This document shows, one piece after another, positions 1 through 6,876 of a stretch of 14,702 bases of DNA. Position numbers and translations under genes: made by a program. This stretch comes from an uncultured Collinsella sp. (lineage in GTDB: Bacteria > Actinomycetota > Coriobacteriia > Coriobacteriales > Coriobacteriaceae): contig CALDBJ010000054.1 of NCBI GenBank assembly GCA_937937835.1, forward strand, positions 1 to 14,702, in the 5' to 3' direction. Within the stretch, counting starts at the first letter, position 1; every line of letters begins with the position of its first letter. The notes under the pieces were generated by a model. It saw nothing but the letters and a program-made list of their open reading frames with translations, did not search any database and had not been told where the DNA came from.

Positions 1-60
1 ACGATATGGCACCGTGGGGACACATGTATGTCAATCCTGGTCTAACAGAGCCTTTCTTAT

Positions 61-91
61 TGATCCGTTGGGGACGGAGGAAAACGGATCA
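61..91. repeat. Short hairpin repeat, copy A
   Basis: A perfect 9-bp inverted repeat, TGATCCGTT at 61-69 and AACGGATCA at 83-91, encloses a 13-nt purine-rich loop. The reverse complement of this 31-bp unit recurs at 8646-8676 inside the end of the first ABC exporter gene, with 27 of 31 positions identical by my count. Two copies in 15 kb suggest a dispersed repeat family. Its function is unknown. Confidence 0.6.
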
Positions 92-126
92 CTTGGGGCT
101 GACAAGAGGCCTGGTTCGTAATGGTC

Positions 127-329
127 TGGACAGTTAGTTCAGATACGTATAAATCTGGGGCAGCTTGGGATGCGTTTTGAGCAATTTTTGATTGGGATGG
201 GGCTCGAATGGGTGTTTGGAAGGGAGAGTGGGACGTTTACATGGTCTCGAGGAGCCCAAATTAGTTGAAACAGGGGTGTTCGTGCCTGATTCGGCTCTAG
301 GATTTATACGTATCTGAACTAACTGTCCA
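127..329. repeat. 203-bp element with perfect 29-bp terminal inverted repeats
   Basis: The left arm (127-155) and right arm (301-329) are exact reverse complements over 29 bp; each includes ACAGTTAGTTCAGATACG or its complement. The pairing breaks just outside (126/330) and just inside (156/300). The 145-bp interior has no plausible gene and contains a small inner dyad, GGGCTC at 200-205 with GAGCCC at 252-257. It could be a MITE-like non-autonomous element or DNA encoding a long fold-back RNA. I see no clear target-site duplication, so mobility is an inference. Confidence 0.65.
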
Positions 330-437
330 CTCCAGTCTGGCGGCTGCCGATTCGGTGCGGTTTGAGACCGCTATTCGGCCCCATTGCGACCGGTGGTACT
401 CTTGTATCCGTTTGAAATCGAGCGAAGGAGTGCCGCT

Positions 438-2666
438 ATGGAGCAATCGAGCCTGTTTGGTGACGGCGTGGACATCGATACCGAAACACCCGCGACCGCG
501 GAAGCCACCGCACCGGCCGATGCCCGTGCCCAGGCGGCAGCGCGTGCGGCCGAGCTGCGCCACGAGCTCGATTACCACGCCTATCGCTACTACATGCTCG
601 ATGCGCCCGAGATCACGGACGCCGCCTTTGACAAAATGCTCGTTGAGCTGCAGGAAATTGAGGCGACCTACCCCGATCTGGTAACGCCCGACAGCTATAC
701 CCAGCGCGTGGGCGGCTACGTGAGCGAGCAGTTTACGCCGGTCACGCACATGGCACGCATGTATTCCATGGACGATGCCATGGACCTGGACGAGCTCGAC
801 GCATGGCTCCAGCGCACCGAGGATGCGCTTGGTGCCGGCAGCGTCACCTATACCTGCGAGCTAAAGATTGACGGCCTGGGCGTCGCGCTTACCTATCAAA
901 ACGGCACCTTTGTGCGCGCCGCCACGCGCGGCGACGGCACCACGGGGGAGGACGTGTCGCTCAACGTCCGCACCATCAAGGATGTGCCCATGCACCTGTC
1001 CGAGCCGGCGCTCGCCCACATGGGCGCCGACCGCGAGCGCACCATCGAGGTGCGCGGCGAGGTCTACATGCCTAAGGGCAGCTTTGTTCGTCTGAATGAA
1101 GAGGCCGATGCCGAGGGTCGCGACCCCTTCGCCAACCCGCGCAACGCCGCTGCCGGCAGCCTGCGCCAAAAGGACCCCAAGGTCACGGCGCGCCGTGATC
1201 TTGCCACCTTTATCTATGCCATCGCCGATACCGACCCGTTGCACGTCCACAGCCAGCGCGAGTTTCTGGACTGGCTGCGCAGCGCCGGCTTTAGCGTCAA
1301 CCCCAACGTGGCACGCTGCGCCACACCCGCCGAGGTCCACGAGTTCTGTGCCCAGGCGCTTGAGCACCGCGGTGACCTGGACTACGACATCGACGGCGTG
1401 GTCGTAAAGGTCGACAGCTTTCAGCAGCAGCTTGACCTGGGCTTTACTGCCCGCGCACCGCGCTGGGCCATCGCCTTTAAGTTCCCGCCCGAGGAAAAGC
1501 AGACCGTCCTGCGCGAAATTCGCATCCAGGTGGGCCGCACCGGCGTGCTCACGCCGGTCGCCGAGTTCGACCCGGTGATGGTTGCCGGCTCCACCATCGC
1601 GCGCGCCACGCTGCACAACATCGACGAGATTCGCCGCAAAAACGTGCGCGAGGGCGACACCATCATCGTGCACAAGGCGGGCGACGTAATCCCCGAGGTT
1701 GTGGGCCCGGTGCTCGACAAGCGCCCGGTCGATTCGGTCGACTGGCACATGCCCGAGGTCTGCCCCGTGTGCGGCAGCCCCGTTGTCCACGAGGATGGCG
1801 AGGTCGCTTACCGTTGCGTCTCCATCGATTGCCCCGCACAGCTCAAGGAGCGCTTGCTCCACTGGGTGAGCCGCGGCTGCATGGACGTCGACGGCCTGGG
1901 CGACGAGATCGTCGACAAGATGATCGCCGCCGGCCTGATCCACGATGTCGCAGACTTCTACCAGCTCACGGTCGACGACATCGCAGGCCTGGACACGGGG
2001 CGCACCTATGCCAGCTCCAACAGCAAAAAGGGCGTCAAGAAGGGCGACCCCATTCCGGTGGGCCTCAAGACGGCCGAGAAAATCATCGCCGAGCTCAACA
2101 AGTCCAAGAGCCAGCCGCTCGGTCGCGTGCTGTTTGCCCTGGGTATCCGCCATGTGGGCAAGAGCGTGGGCGAGGTCATCGCCGAGCGATTCCTGTCGAT
2201 TGACAAGCTTATCTTGGCGAGCGAAGAGGACATCGCCGAATGCGAGGGCATCGGTCCCAAGATTGCGGCGAGCGTTAAGCAGTTCCTGGCCGTGCCCGAG
2301 AACCTTGCCGTGCTGGAGCGCCTGCGTCAGGCGGGCCTGTCGCTCGAGGTCGACCTGGGCGCCGCGCACGCGCAAGCCGCAGCCGACGCTGGCGTGGCGG
2401 GCGAGCTCGCCGACGCGCAGCCGCTTGCGGGTCTGACCTTCGTGCTCACCGGCACGCTCGTCAACCGCACCCGCGACGAGGCGGGCGCGGCGCTCAAGGT
2501 ACTCGGCGCTAAGGTTTCGGGCAGCGTGTCAAAGAAGACGAGCTATCTGGTCGCCGGCCCCAAAGCGGGCTCCAAGCTCACCAAGGCCGAGCAGCTGGGC
2601 GTACCCGTGCTGGACGAGGACGCACTCGAGCAGATTCTTGCGACCGGTGAGGTGCCGGAGGCATAA
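438..2666 (+). CDS. ligA: NAD-dependent DNA ligase LigA
   Basis: LigA seals nicks in duplex DNA using NAD+ during replication and repair. The 742-residue product has the full family layout: domain Ia with the YHAYRYYMLD region (about 46-55), the adenylation motif KIDG at 143-146 whose lysine takes the AMP, an OB fold, a four-cysteine zinc site (C442, C445, C460, C465), helix-hairpin-helix repeats (about 475-640) and a C-terminal BRCT domain (about 663-742). It is longer than the usual ~670 residues because of an acidic, Ala-rich N-terminus of about 30 residues and a Lys/Gly/Ser-rich insert at about 520-542. ATG 438 is chosen because AAGGAG lies just upstream at the right distance; an in-frame ATG at 384 has no such site. 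It appears to be a single-gene unit. Confidence 0.97.
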   Translation: MEQSSLFGDGVDIDTETPATAEATAPADARAQAAARAAELRHELDYHAYRYYMLDAPEITDAAFDKMLVELQEIEATYPDLVTPDSYTQRVGGYVSEQFTPVTHMARMYSMDDAMDLDELDAWLQRTEDALGAGSVTYTCELKIDGLGVALTYQNGTFVRAATRGDGTTGEDVSLNVRTIKDVPMHLSEPALAHMGADRERTIEVRGEVYMPKGSFVRLNEEADAEGRDPFANPRNAAAGSLRQKDPKVTARRDLATFIYAIADTDPLHVHSQREFLDWLRSAGFSVNPNVARCATPAEVHEFCAQALEHRGDLDYDIDGVVVKVDSFQQQLDLGFTARAPRWAIAFKFPPEEKQTVLREIRIQVGRTGVLTPVAEFDPVMVAGSTIARATLHNIDEIRRKNVREGDTIIVHKAGDVIPEVVGPVLDKRPVDSVDWHMPEVCPVCGSPVVHEDGEVAYRCVSIDCPAQLKERLLHWVSRGCMDVDGLGDEIVDKMIAAGLIHDVADFYQLTVDDIAGLDTGRTYASSNSKKGVKKGDPIPVGLKTAEKIIAELNKSKSQPLGRVLFALGIRHVGKSVGEVIAERFLSIDKLILASEEDIAECEGIGPKIAASVKQFLAVPENLAVLERLRQAGLSLEVDLGAAHAQAAADAGVAGELADAQPLAGLTFVLTGTLVNRTRDEAGAALKVLGAKVSGSVSKKTSYLVAGPKAGSKLTKAEQLGVPVLDEDALEQILATGEVPEA

Positions 2667-2671
2667 TGATT

Positions 2672-2707
2672 TGTTGGGGAACTGCGCAGAGGCTCAGTTC
2701 CTCAACA
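2672..2707. terminator. Hairpin between convergent ligA and lipoprotein gene
   Basis: Arms 2672-2684 (TGTTGGGGAACTG) and 2695-2707 (CAGTTCCTCAACA) pair over 13 bp with one G-T position around a 10-nt loop. It starts 5 bp after the ligA stop, and the TGA of the opposing gene (2702-2704) lies inside the right arm. The position suits a shared bidirectional terminator. Neither side has a good T-run, so intrinsic termination is uncertain. Confidence 0.5.
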
Positions 2708-3088
2708 TCTCCTTATAGTGTTTGCCTGTTCAATTTCGATATCGTTTCCCTCGTATGATCCAGATGCGTCTACCGACTCAAAGCGTGAGTAGGAAACTCT
2801 TGTCCCAACTTTGATTTGGGAAAGCTTGTCTTTGATTCGGCCAGATGAGGGGAATGTAATCCGGGTTTGCTTTCCAGCGTCGGTGTAGCGGGGACTGTTG
2901 TCTGTTTGGATTACGAGTTCCGTTCCCTCAATAGAATGAACGCTGCCGGCTCCAAAGACAAGGTAATCATCTCCTCCGCTATAGCGGGCTCTATCTGTGC
3001 ATGAAGAAACGGATGCAAACATAGCGAAAATCACCAATATCGTAACCAGGGCAAAGGCCGTGGTGCCATAGCATTTTGATGGTGCCAT
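2702..3088 (-). CDS. Small predicted lipoprotein, function unknown
   Basis: The product is about 128 residues. A hydrophobic segment (about 9-29, TAFALVTILVIFAMFASV) ends in VSSC, which fits a lipobox with the Cys as lipidation site, so the mature protein is probably tethered outside the membrane. The rest is short and predicted beta-rich (GSVHSIEGTELVIQ, ITFP, VGTRVSYSRF). The pattern recalls small extracellular OB-fold proteins such as DUF3221, but I do not claim membership. ATG 3088 is preferred; a TTG at 3100 would overlap the upstream gene by 7 bp and add four residues. The ATG lies 5 bp after the peptidase stop with only a weak ribosome site, so translational coupling is likely. Codon use is AT-richer than in ligA. 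Confidence 0.6.
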   Translation of the reverse strand: MAPSKCYGTTAFALVTILVIFAMFASVSSCTDRARYSGGDDYLVFGAGSVHSIEGTELVIQTDNSPRYTDAGKQTRITFPSSGRIKDKLSQIKVGTRVSYSRFESVDASGSYEGNDIEIEQANTIRRC

Positions 3089-3093
3089 CCGGT

Positions 3094-4266
3094 CTACCAA
3101 AAGACTGTTCCGTTCAATTTGACCATATTGGGCGTTGCATAGTTAATCGCTCGGGGATAAGTGTTCCATCCGTCGAATACTTCGAGCCACTGCAGTTCGA
3201 TGCCAGAGCTTCCATTATGCCCAGTAAAATAGCCAGTTACCGTGACTGTATGACCTGATAGCTCGACGGATCCTTCACTGTTTCGGCTGTTGATCCACAT
3301 ATGATACAAGCCGATATTCCCTTGATCGATAGTTGCTCTGTACTGAGCGAATTGAGGCTGATAACCGAAAAATTGAGTATTAAGTGCTCTACCCTTTTGA
3401 GCGGCAAGACTTTTAAACGGAACAATTCCATCTGGGATGATCGTGCTTCCGTACTCGACGCCCTGATCATTGGTCTTATACGTTGTTGTGCCAGTGACGT
3501 TCCATATTTCTTTATAATAATCGGGATTAAATTGATTAGCGTTTGAACTGGTGAGACCGTAATGCATTGATACAGCGTACAAGGCAGAAACGACGCATGC
3601 ATACTTATTAGTGCGGGCTTCAACTAATGATTCCGAGACTCCTCGGAACGGTATTCCGTTTAAATCGTCTATTTGGAAATGCAACATCAAGTCATCTTCA
3701 TTGATAATGACTGCATCCCATGAAGTTGGGTTATTGCTTTGAGGTGCTATACCCTTTTCGGTGACAATTGGGACAGACCGTATATTGTTATAGTTGGTTA
3801 CACAGTCTCTAGTTCCTGGCACCAAAGTTCCATATTCAATATCGTTGTACGAAATTAGTACGGTTGGGTTTGTGGCCTGTTGGCCGGAATAAGTTGAAAT
3901 GGCGTTTGATAGAGAAGCTGAAATCGGAAGAATGGTATCGCCGAGGGTTATCTCCTTCAGAAGCCCAGGATATGATGCGTCAAGTATTAAATAACCGTAA
4001 GGGCTTCCTTCCCTTGTGACACTGATTTCATAGCCACAGATAAGGCCGATTTGTTGGCATACGGGAACGATTTGCTCGATCTCTAAATTCGCGGATCCGT
4101 CGACGATGGGCAACAGGGAAAGCGCGTAGTCTTGTGCTAGGTCTGATGTAAAAGCGATGGATGAGTTTGAGTCGGCAGCGAATACTCTTGTTGGGCGTGA
4201 CGCGGATAAGCCGATGATCGAGGCTAGGCCGAGAAGAAACGAGCGACGTGATTGAACTCTGGGCAT
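3094..4266 (-). CDS. Tat-exported papain-like cysteine peptidase (C39/C10-like), putative
   Basis: The product is 390 residues. The N-terminus carries a Tat signal, SRRSFLLG (6-13), a hydrophobic stretch and a likely cleavage after VFA (about residue 30), so export in folded form is predicted. The C-terminal half has the order expected of papain-like enzymes: KYACVVSALYAV with candidate nucleophile C224, SGHTVTVTGY with H339, and VFDGWN with D365 or N368 as third residue. Residues about 31-215 could be a propeptide or separate domain. I assign it to the broad papain-like group (similar to peptidase C39-like or C10 proteins), not to a named family. ATG 4266 has AGGAGA just upstream. The gene is visibly AT-richer than its neighbours and is followed at once by a lipoprotein gene, which suggests a horizontally acquired two-gene unit. 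Activity and substrate are unknown. Confidence 0.65.
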   Translation of the reverse strand: MPRVQSRRSFLLGLASIIGLSASRPTRVFAADSNSSIAFTSDLAQDYALSLLPIVDGSANLEIEQIVPVCQQIGLICGYEISVTREGSPYGYLILDASYPGLLKEITLGDTILPISASLSNAISTYSGQQATNPTVLISYNDIEYGTLVPGTRDCVTNYNNIRSVPIVTEKGIAPQSNNPTSWDAVIINEDDLMLHFQIDDLNGIPFRGVSESLVEARTNKYACVVSALYAVSMHYGLTSSNANQFNPDYYKEIWNVTGTTTYKTNDQGVEYGSTIIPDGIVPFKSLAAQKGRALNTQFFGYQPQFAQYRATIDQGNIGLYHMWINSRNSEGSVELSGHTVTVTGYFTGHNGSSGIELQWLEVFDGWNTYPRAINYATPNMVKLNGTVFW

Positions 4267-4314
4267 AATGTCTCCTGCCTATGGGGGGCAATATGCTGTC
4301 ATTTTATTTGCTAC

Positions 4315-4343
4315 ATAATACAATCTAATTCGGATTAAGGTAA
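4315..4343 (-). promoter_or_regulatory. Weak candidate promoter for the peptidase operon
   Basis: On the minus strand TATTAT (4315-4320) lies 17 bp downstream of TTACCT (4338-4343), in an AT-rich stretch between the merR stop and the peptidase start. The -10 is good and the -35 poor (three of six consensus bases). Confidence 0.3.
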
Positions 4344-4374
4344 ATGGATGGAATTGCTCGATAAATGGTAGTGA

Positions 4375-5214
4375 TTAGCGGACCGGTATCGCGATCCTCG
4401 TCACATACGCCCCCGGGTCGTCGCTGATGATGTCGTCGATCAGGGCGATCTCGCGCGAGGGACCGGCGGGTGTCAGGTTGCGCTCGCGCATATAGCTGAG
4501 CAGCTGCTCATAGCGTGGGGTTGCTTGCCCGTGCGTGCCGCGAAAGCTAATGGTCAGGCAGCGCGCGGCGGGTCGCGTCTCGAGGTCGCCCACGTAATCA
4601 TCGGTGTCATCGAGCAGCAAAAAGACCTCGTCGTAGCCATCAAAGTCGCCGGCGGCGAGGCGCTCGGCGCTAATCCCAACGCCCAAGTTGCCCAGAAAGA
4701 CAAAGGTCTCGTGCTGGCCCTTCTGCAGCTGACGAATCTGCCACTCCAGCGCATAGGCGTCGGTAGGCTTGACGCGTTCGCGCAATACGGCGCAGCGAAG
4801 CTCGGGCGCATCGATTGCGCAAATGGTATCGAGCTCGGTGTTCAGGGCATTGTGAAGCAGGGCAAGCCGGTTGTCGATCTTGCGCGACACGCGCTCCAGC
4901 TCGCGGCGCTTGCGCTCGATGAGCTCCTGCTGCTGAGCCAGCTGCCGCTGCATAAGGTTCACGTCGCGCGTGGTCACAAACTCACGGATTTGCGCGAGCG
5001 GCAAGTCGAGAACACGCAGGTGACTGATGGTGTTGAGAGTGGAGAGCTGCCGCGATCCGTAGTAGCGGTACCCACTCGCCGGATCGATGTGCGCCGGGTC
5101 CAGCAAGCCCATCTGCTCGTAATGACGTAGCGTACCCACGCTCAGGTTAAACAGGCGTGCCACCTCGCCAATGCGGAGCAGGCCCTCAGTATGTTCACTT
5201 GGCATGTCGGTCAC
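4375..5214 (-). CDS. MerR-family regulator with GyrI-like effector-binding domain
   Basis: The 279-residue protein has the BmrR-type layout. Residues 12-52 form the MerR winged helix-turn-helix (LLRIGEVARLFNLSVGTLRHYEQ, then SGYRYY). Residues about 84-125 are a charged, Gln/Arg-rich coiled coil for dimerisation. Residues about 138-279 match a GyrI-like effector domain ending in YVTRIAIPVR. Such proteins bind drugs or hydrophobic cations and activate efflux genes by twisting an over-long promoter spacer. The GTG start at 5214 is preferred over ATG 5205 because AAAGGA sits about 8 bases before the GTG. The gene lies 56 bp after the MATE transporter on the same strand, and a MerR-type operator precedes that transporter at 6665-6685, so it probably activates its own operon. 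Confidence 0.9.
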   Translation of the reverse strand: MTDMPSEHTEGLLRIGEVARLFNLSVGTLRHYEQMGLLDPAHIDPASGYRYYGSRQLSTLNTISHLRVLDLPLAQIREFVTTRDVNLMQRQLAQQQELIERKRRELERVSRKIDNRLALLHNALNTELDTICAIDAPELRCAVLRERVKPTDAYALEWQIRQLQKGQHETFVFLGNLGVGISAERLAAGDFDGYDEVFLLLDDTDDYVGDLETRPAARCLTISFRGTHGQATPRYEQLLSYMRERNLTPAGPSREIALIDDIISDDPGAYVTRIAIPVR

Positions 5215-5245
5215 AGGACCGTTCCTTTCGGTAAAAAGCGGGGGA

Positions 5246-5269
5246 GGGGCGCCAAGCTTGCGTCGCCCC
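5246..5269 (-). other. Small hairpin between MATE and merR genes
   Basis: On the minus strand GGGGCG and CGCCCC (5264-5269 and 5246-5251) enclose a 12-nt loop just after the MATE stop, followed by CCCCCGCTTTTT. It could be a partial terminator lowering merR expression relative to the transporter, or an mRNA-stabilising stem. The stem is short and the T-run is not adjacent. Confidence 0.35.
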
Positions 5270-5270
5270 G

Positions 5271-6617
5271 CTACGCTGCCAACTTGTCAAAAGCCCCGCG
5301 TCGGTTGAGCACAGTAAACGCGACAACACAGATGACTGCCGACAAAATCGATCCGCACGGCGAAGCGATGCCCATGGGAAACAACGTATCGGAATAGGCG
5401 TTCGACAGTAGCCACGCGCCCGGCACGCGAATGAGCGCCACGGCCAGCACGTTGTGCGCAAAGCCGATGTAGCTCTTGCCGTATGCAGCGAAAAAGCCGC
5501 TAAAGCAAATGTGGATGCCGGCAAAAATCGCGTCGAAAATATAGCTGCGCATATAGCCGGTACCGGCCGCGACCACCGCGGGGTCCTTGGCAAAAAAGCC
5601 GATAAACGCCGGCGCCACCAGCCACATCAGCACCGTGATCAGGCAGCCGTACACTACCGAGATGGTCATGGCGTCCTTGAGCACCCGACGCGCGCGGTCG
5701 CCCTTGCCCGCGCCGGCATTTTGCGCCGTGAGCGCGCTGACGGTGGCACCCATGGAACTCGGCACAATGAACAAAAAGCTGATCATCTTTTCGACCAGGC
5801 CCACGGCGGCGGCGTCGACGAGCCCTCGGTGGTTGGCGATGACGGTGATAAACATAAACGCCACCTGGATACAGCCGTCCTGCACGGCCACGGGCACGCC
5901 GATCTTAAGAATGCTGCCGAGCACCTCGGGCTGGGGACGCAGGTCGCTGCGCTTTACGTGGATGTTCGTGCGGCGGCTCTTGAGCCACACGAGCGCGAGG
6001 GCAACGCTGGCCGTCTGGGCGGTTACCGTGCCGAGCGCCGCGCCCACGGGGCCGAGCCCCATGTGCCCGATAAACAGAAAATCGAGCGCGATGTTGATGA
6101 TGCATGCCACGCCGATCACGTACATGGGCGAGCGCGAATCGCCCAGCCCGCGAAAGATGGCCGAAAGAATGTTGTACGCGGCGATAAACGGAATGCCGAC
6201 AAAGCAAATGCGCAGGTAGGCGGCGGTGCCTTCGACTGCCTCGGCCGGCGTGCCAATGAGCGCCACGATTTGCGGGCACAGTGCGAGCAGGACGGCGGCC
6301 AGTACCACCGAGACGCCCATAAAGAGCGTGATGGTGTTGCCGATGGCGGTCTCGGCGCGATCGAAACGGCGCGAGCCCACAGCGTGGCCGACGATAACCG
6401 TCGTTCCCATGGCCAGCCCCACGAGCGTCACGGTAATGATGTAGAGCGTCTGCGCGCCATTACCCACGGCGGTGATGCCGGCGGCACCGCTGAACTGCCC
6501 CATCATGTACAGGTCGGCCATACCGTAGAGCATCTGCAAAAAGTACGAGAGCATATAGGGCAGGGCAAAGACCGCGATGGTCTTGAGGACATTGCCGCGT
6601 GTGAGGTCGTGTTCCAT
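5271..6617 (-). CDS. MATE family efflux transporter
   Basis: The 448-residue product is a typical-length MATE antiporter, which expels drugs or toxic metabolites using a Na+ or H+ gradient across the cytoplasmic membrane. Around twelve hydrophobic segments form two similar halves, each with a MATE-like region: FALPYMLSYFLQMLYGMADLYMMG (first half, near residues 17-40) and KIGVPVAVQDGCIQVAFM (second half, near 238-255). Conserved pieces include GLAMGTTVIVGHAVG and NAGAGKGDRARRV. ATG 6617 begins at the expected N-terminal LTRGN segment; the ribosome site (AGAAAG) is modest. It is the first gene of the minus-strand operon with the MerR regulator and is preceded by a MerR-type promoter, so it is likely inducible by its substrates. 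The substrate cannot be read from sequence. Confidence 0.93.
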   Translation of the reverse strand: MEHDLTRGNVLKTIAVFALPYMLSYFLQMLYGMADLYMMGQFSGAAGITAVGNGAQTLYIITVTLVGLAMGTTVIVGHAVGSRRFDRAETAIGNTITLFMGVSVVLAAVLLALCPQIVALIGTPAEAVEGTAAYLRICFVGIPFIAAYNILSAIFRGLGDSRSPMYVIGVACIINIALDFLFIGHMGLGPVGAALGTVTAQTASVALALVWLKSRRTNIHVKRSDLRPQPEVLGSILKIGVPVAVQDGCIQVAFMFITVIANHRGLVDAAAVGLVEKMISFLFIVPSSMGATVSALTAQNAGAGKGDRARRVLKDAMTISVVYGCLITVLMWLVAPAFIGFFAKDPAVVAAGTGYMRSYIFDAIFAGIHICFSGFFAAYGKSYIGFAHNVLAVALIRVPGAWLLSNAYSDTLFPMGIASPCGSILSAVICVVAFTVLNRRGAFDKLAA

Positions 6618-6657
6618 GGGCGGGGCTTTCTGGCTTGGTTCGTTTAGCTACCAGTGT

Positions 6658-6688
6658 AGTGAAAACCCTACAACGATTGTAGAGTCAA
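6658..6688 (-). promoter_or_regulatory. MerR-type promoter and operator of the MATE-merR operon
   Basis: On the minus strand the -35 is TTGACT (6683-6688) and the -10 candidate is TTCACT (6658-6663), separated by 19 bp. A 9-3-9 dyad, ACTCTACAA and TTGTAGGGT around TCG (6665-6685), fills the spacer with one mismatched pair. The long spacer with a central dyad is the hallmark of MerR-activated promoters. The predicted start lies about 33 bases before the MATE ATG. Confidence 0.8.
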
Positions 6689-6807
6689 GGTTTATGTTGA
6701 CAGTGGGGCGAAATAAGTCGCGCGCACCATTATTCCGAGTGAATATGGACGCACATCACGAGAACTCGCCGCCGGCGTTAACCTTGCAGAAAACGATTTC
6801 GGAATAC

Positions 6808-6836
6808 TTGACACTATTATTCGGCGCGCAATAATA
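6808..6836 (+). promoter_or_regulatory. Promoter of the ABC exporter pair with an overlapping palindrome
   Basis: TTGACA (6808-6813) and AATAAT (6830-6835) are separated by 16 bp and lie about 40 bp before the GTG start at 6877. A perfect 7-bp inverted repeat, TATTATT (6815-6821) and AATAATA (6830-6836), spans the spacer and -10 around a GC-rich centre. This is the expected place for a repressor operator. A more distant dyad, TATTCCGA (6731-6738) with TCGGAATA (6799-6806), ends just upstream of the -35. Confidence 0.65.
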
Positions 6837-6876
6837 CGTGCGTTTGCGAACAACGTTTGATGGGGGTTGAACCTGC

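Larger units (their letters stand above)
1..437. other. Non-coding region upstream of ligA with two repeat elements
   Basis: No convincing gene lies here. The frames that are open on either strand have no good ribosome-binding site and run into ligA or across the inverted repeat. The stretch holds a short hairpin repeat (61-91), a 203-bp element with long terminal inverted repeats (127-329), and about 108 bp of ligA leader. I could not place a convincing sigma-70 promoter for ligA: the nearest candidate, TTGCGA at 384-389 with TATCCG at 405-410, has a poor 15-bp spacer. Confidence 0.6.

Noticed and set aside
127..329. The inverted-repeat element as a full insertion sequence
   Set aside because: At 203 bp with no transposase frame it is too small to be autonomous, and I found no target-site duplication.
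384..437. Upstream ATG for ligA
   Set aside because: No ribosome site precedes it, while ATG 438 has AAGGAG at good spacing and gives a more typical N-terminus.
861..2375. Long minus-strand open frame opposite ligA
   Set aside because: It is antisense to a full, well-conserved ligase and has the Val/Ala/His-rich composition of a GC-driven shadow.
6697..6702. TTGACA as a second -35 toward the ABC genes
   Set aside because: No acceptable -10 hexamer lies 15-19 bp downstream, and a much better promoter is at 6808-6835.
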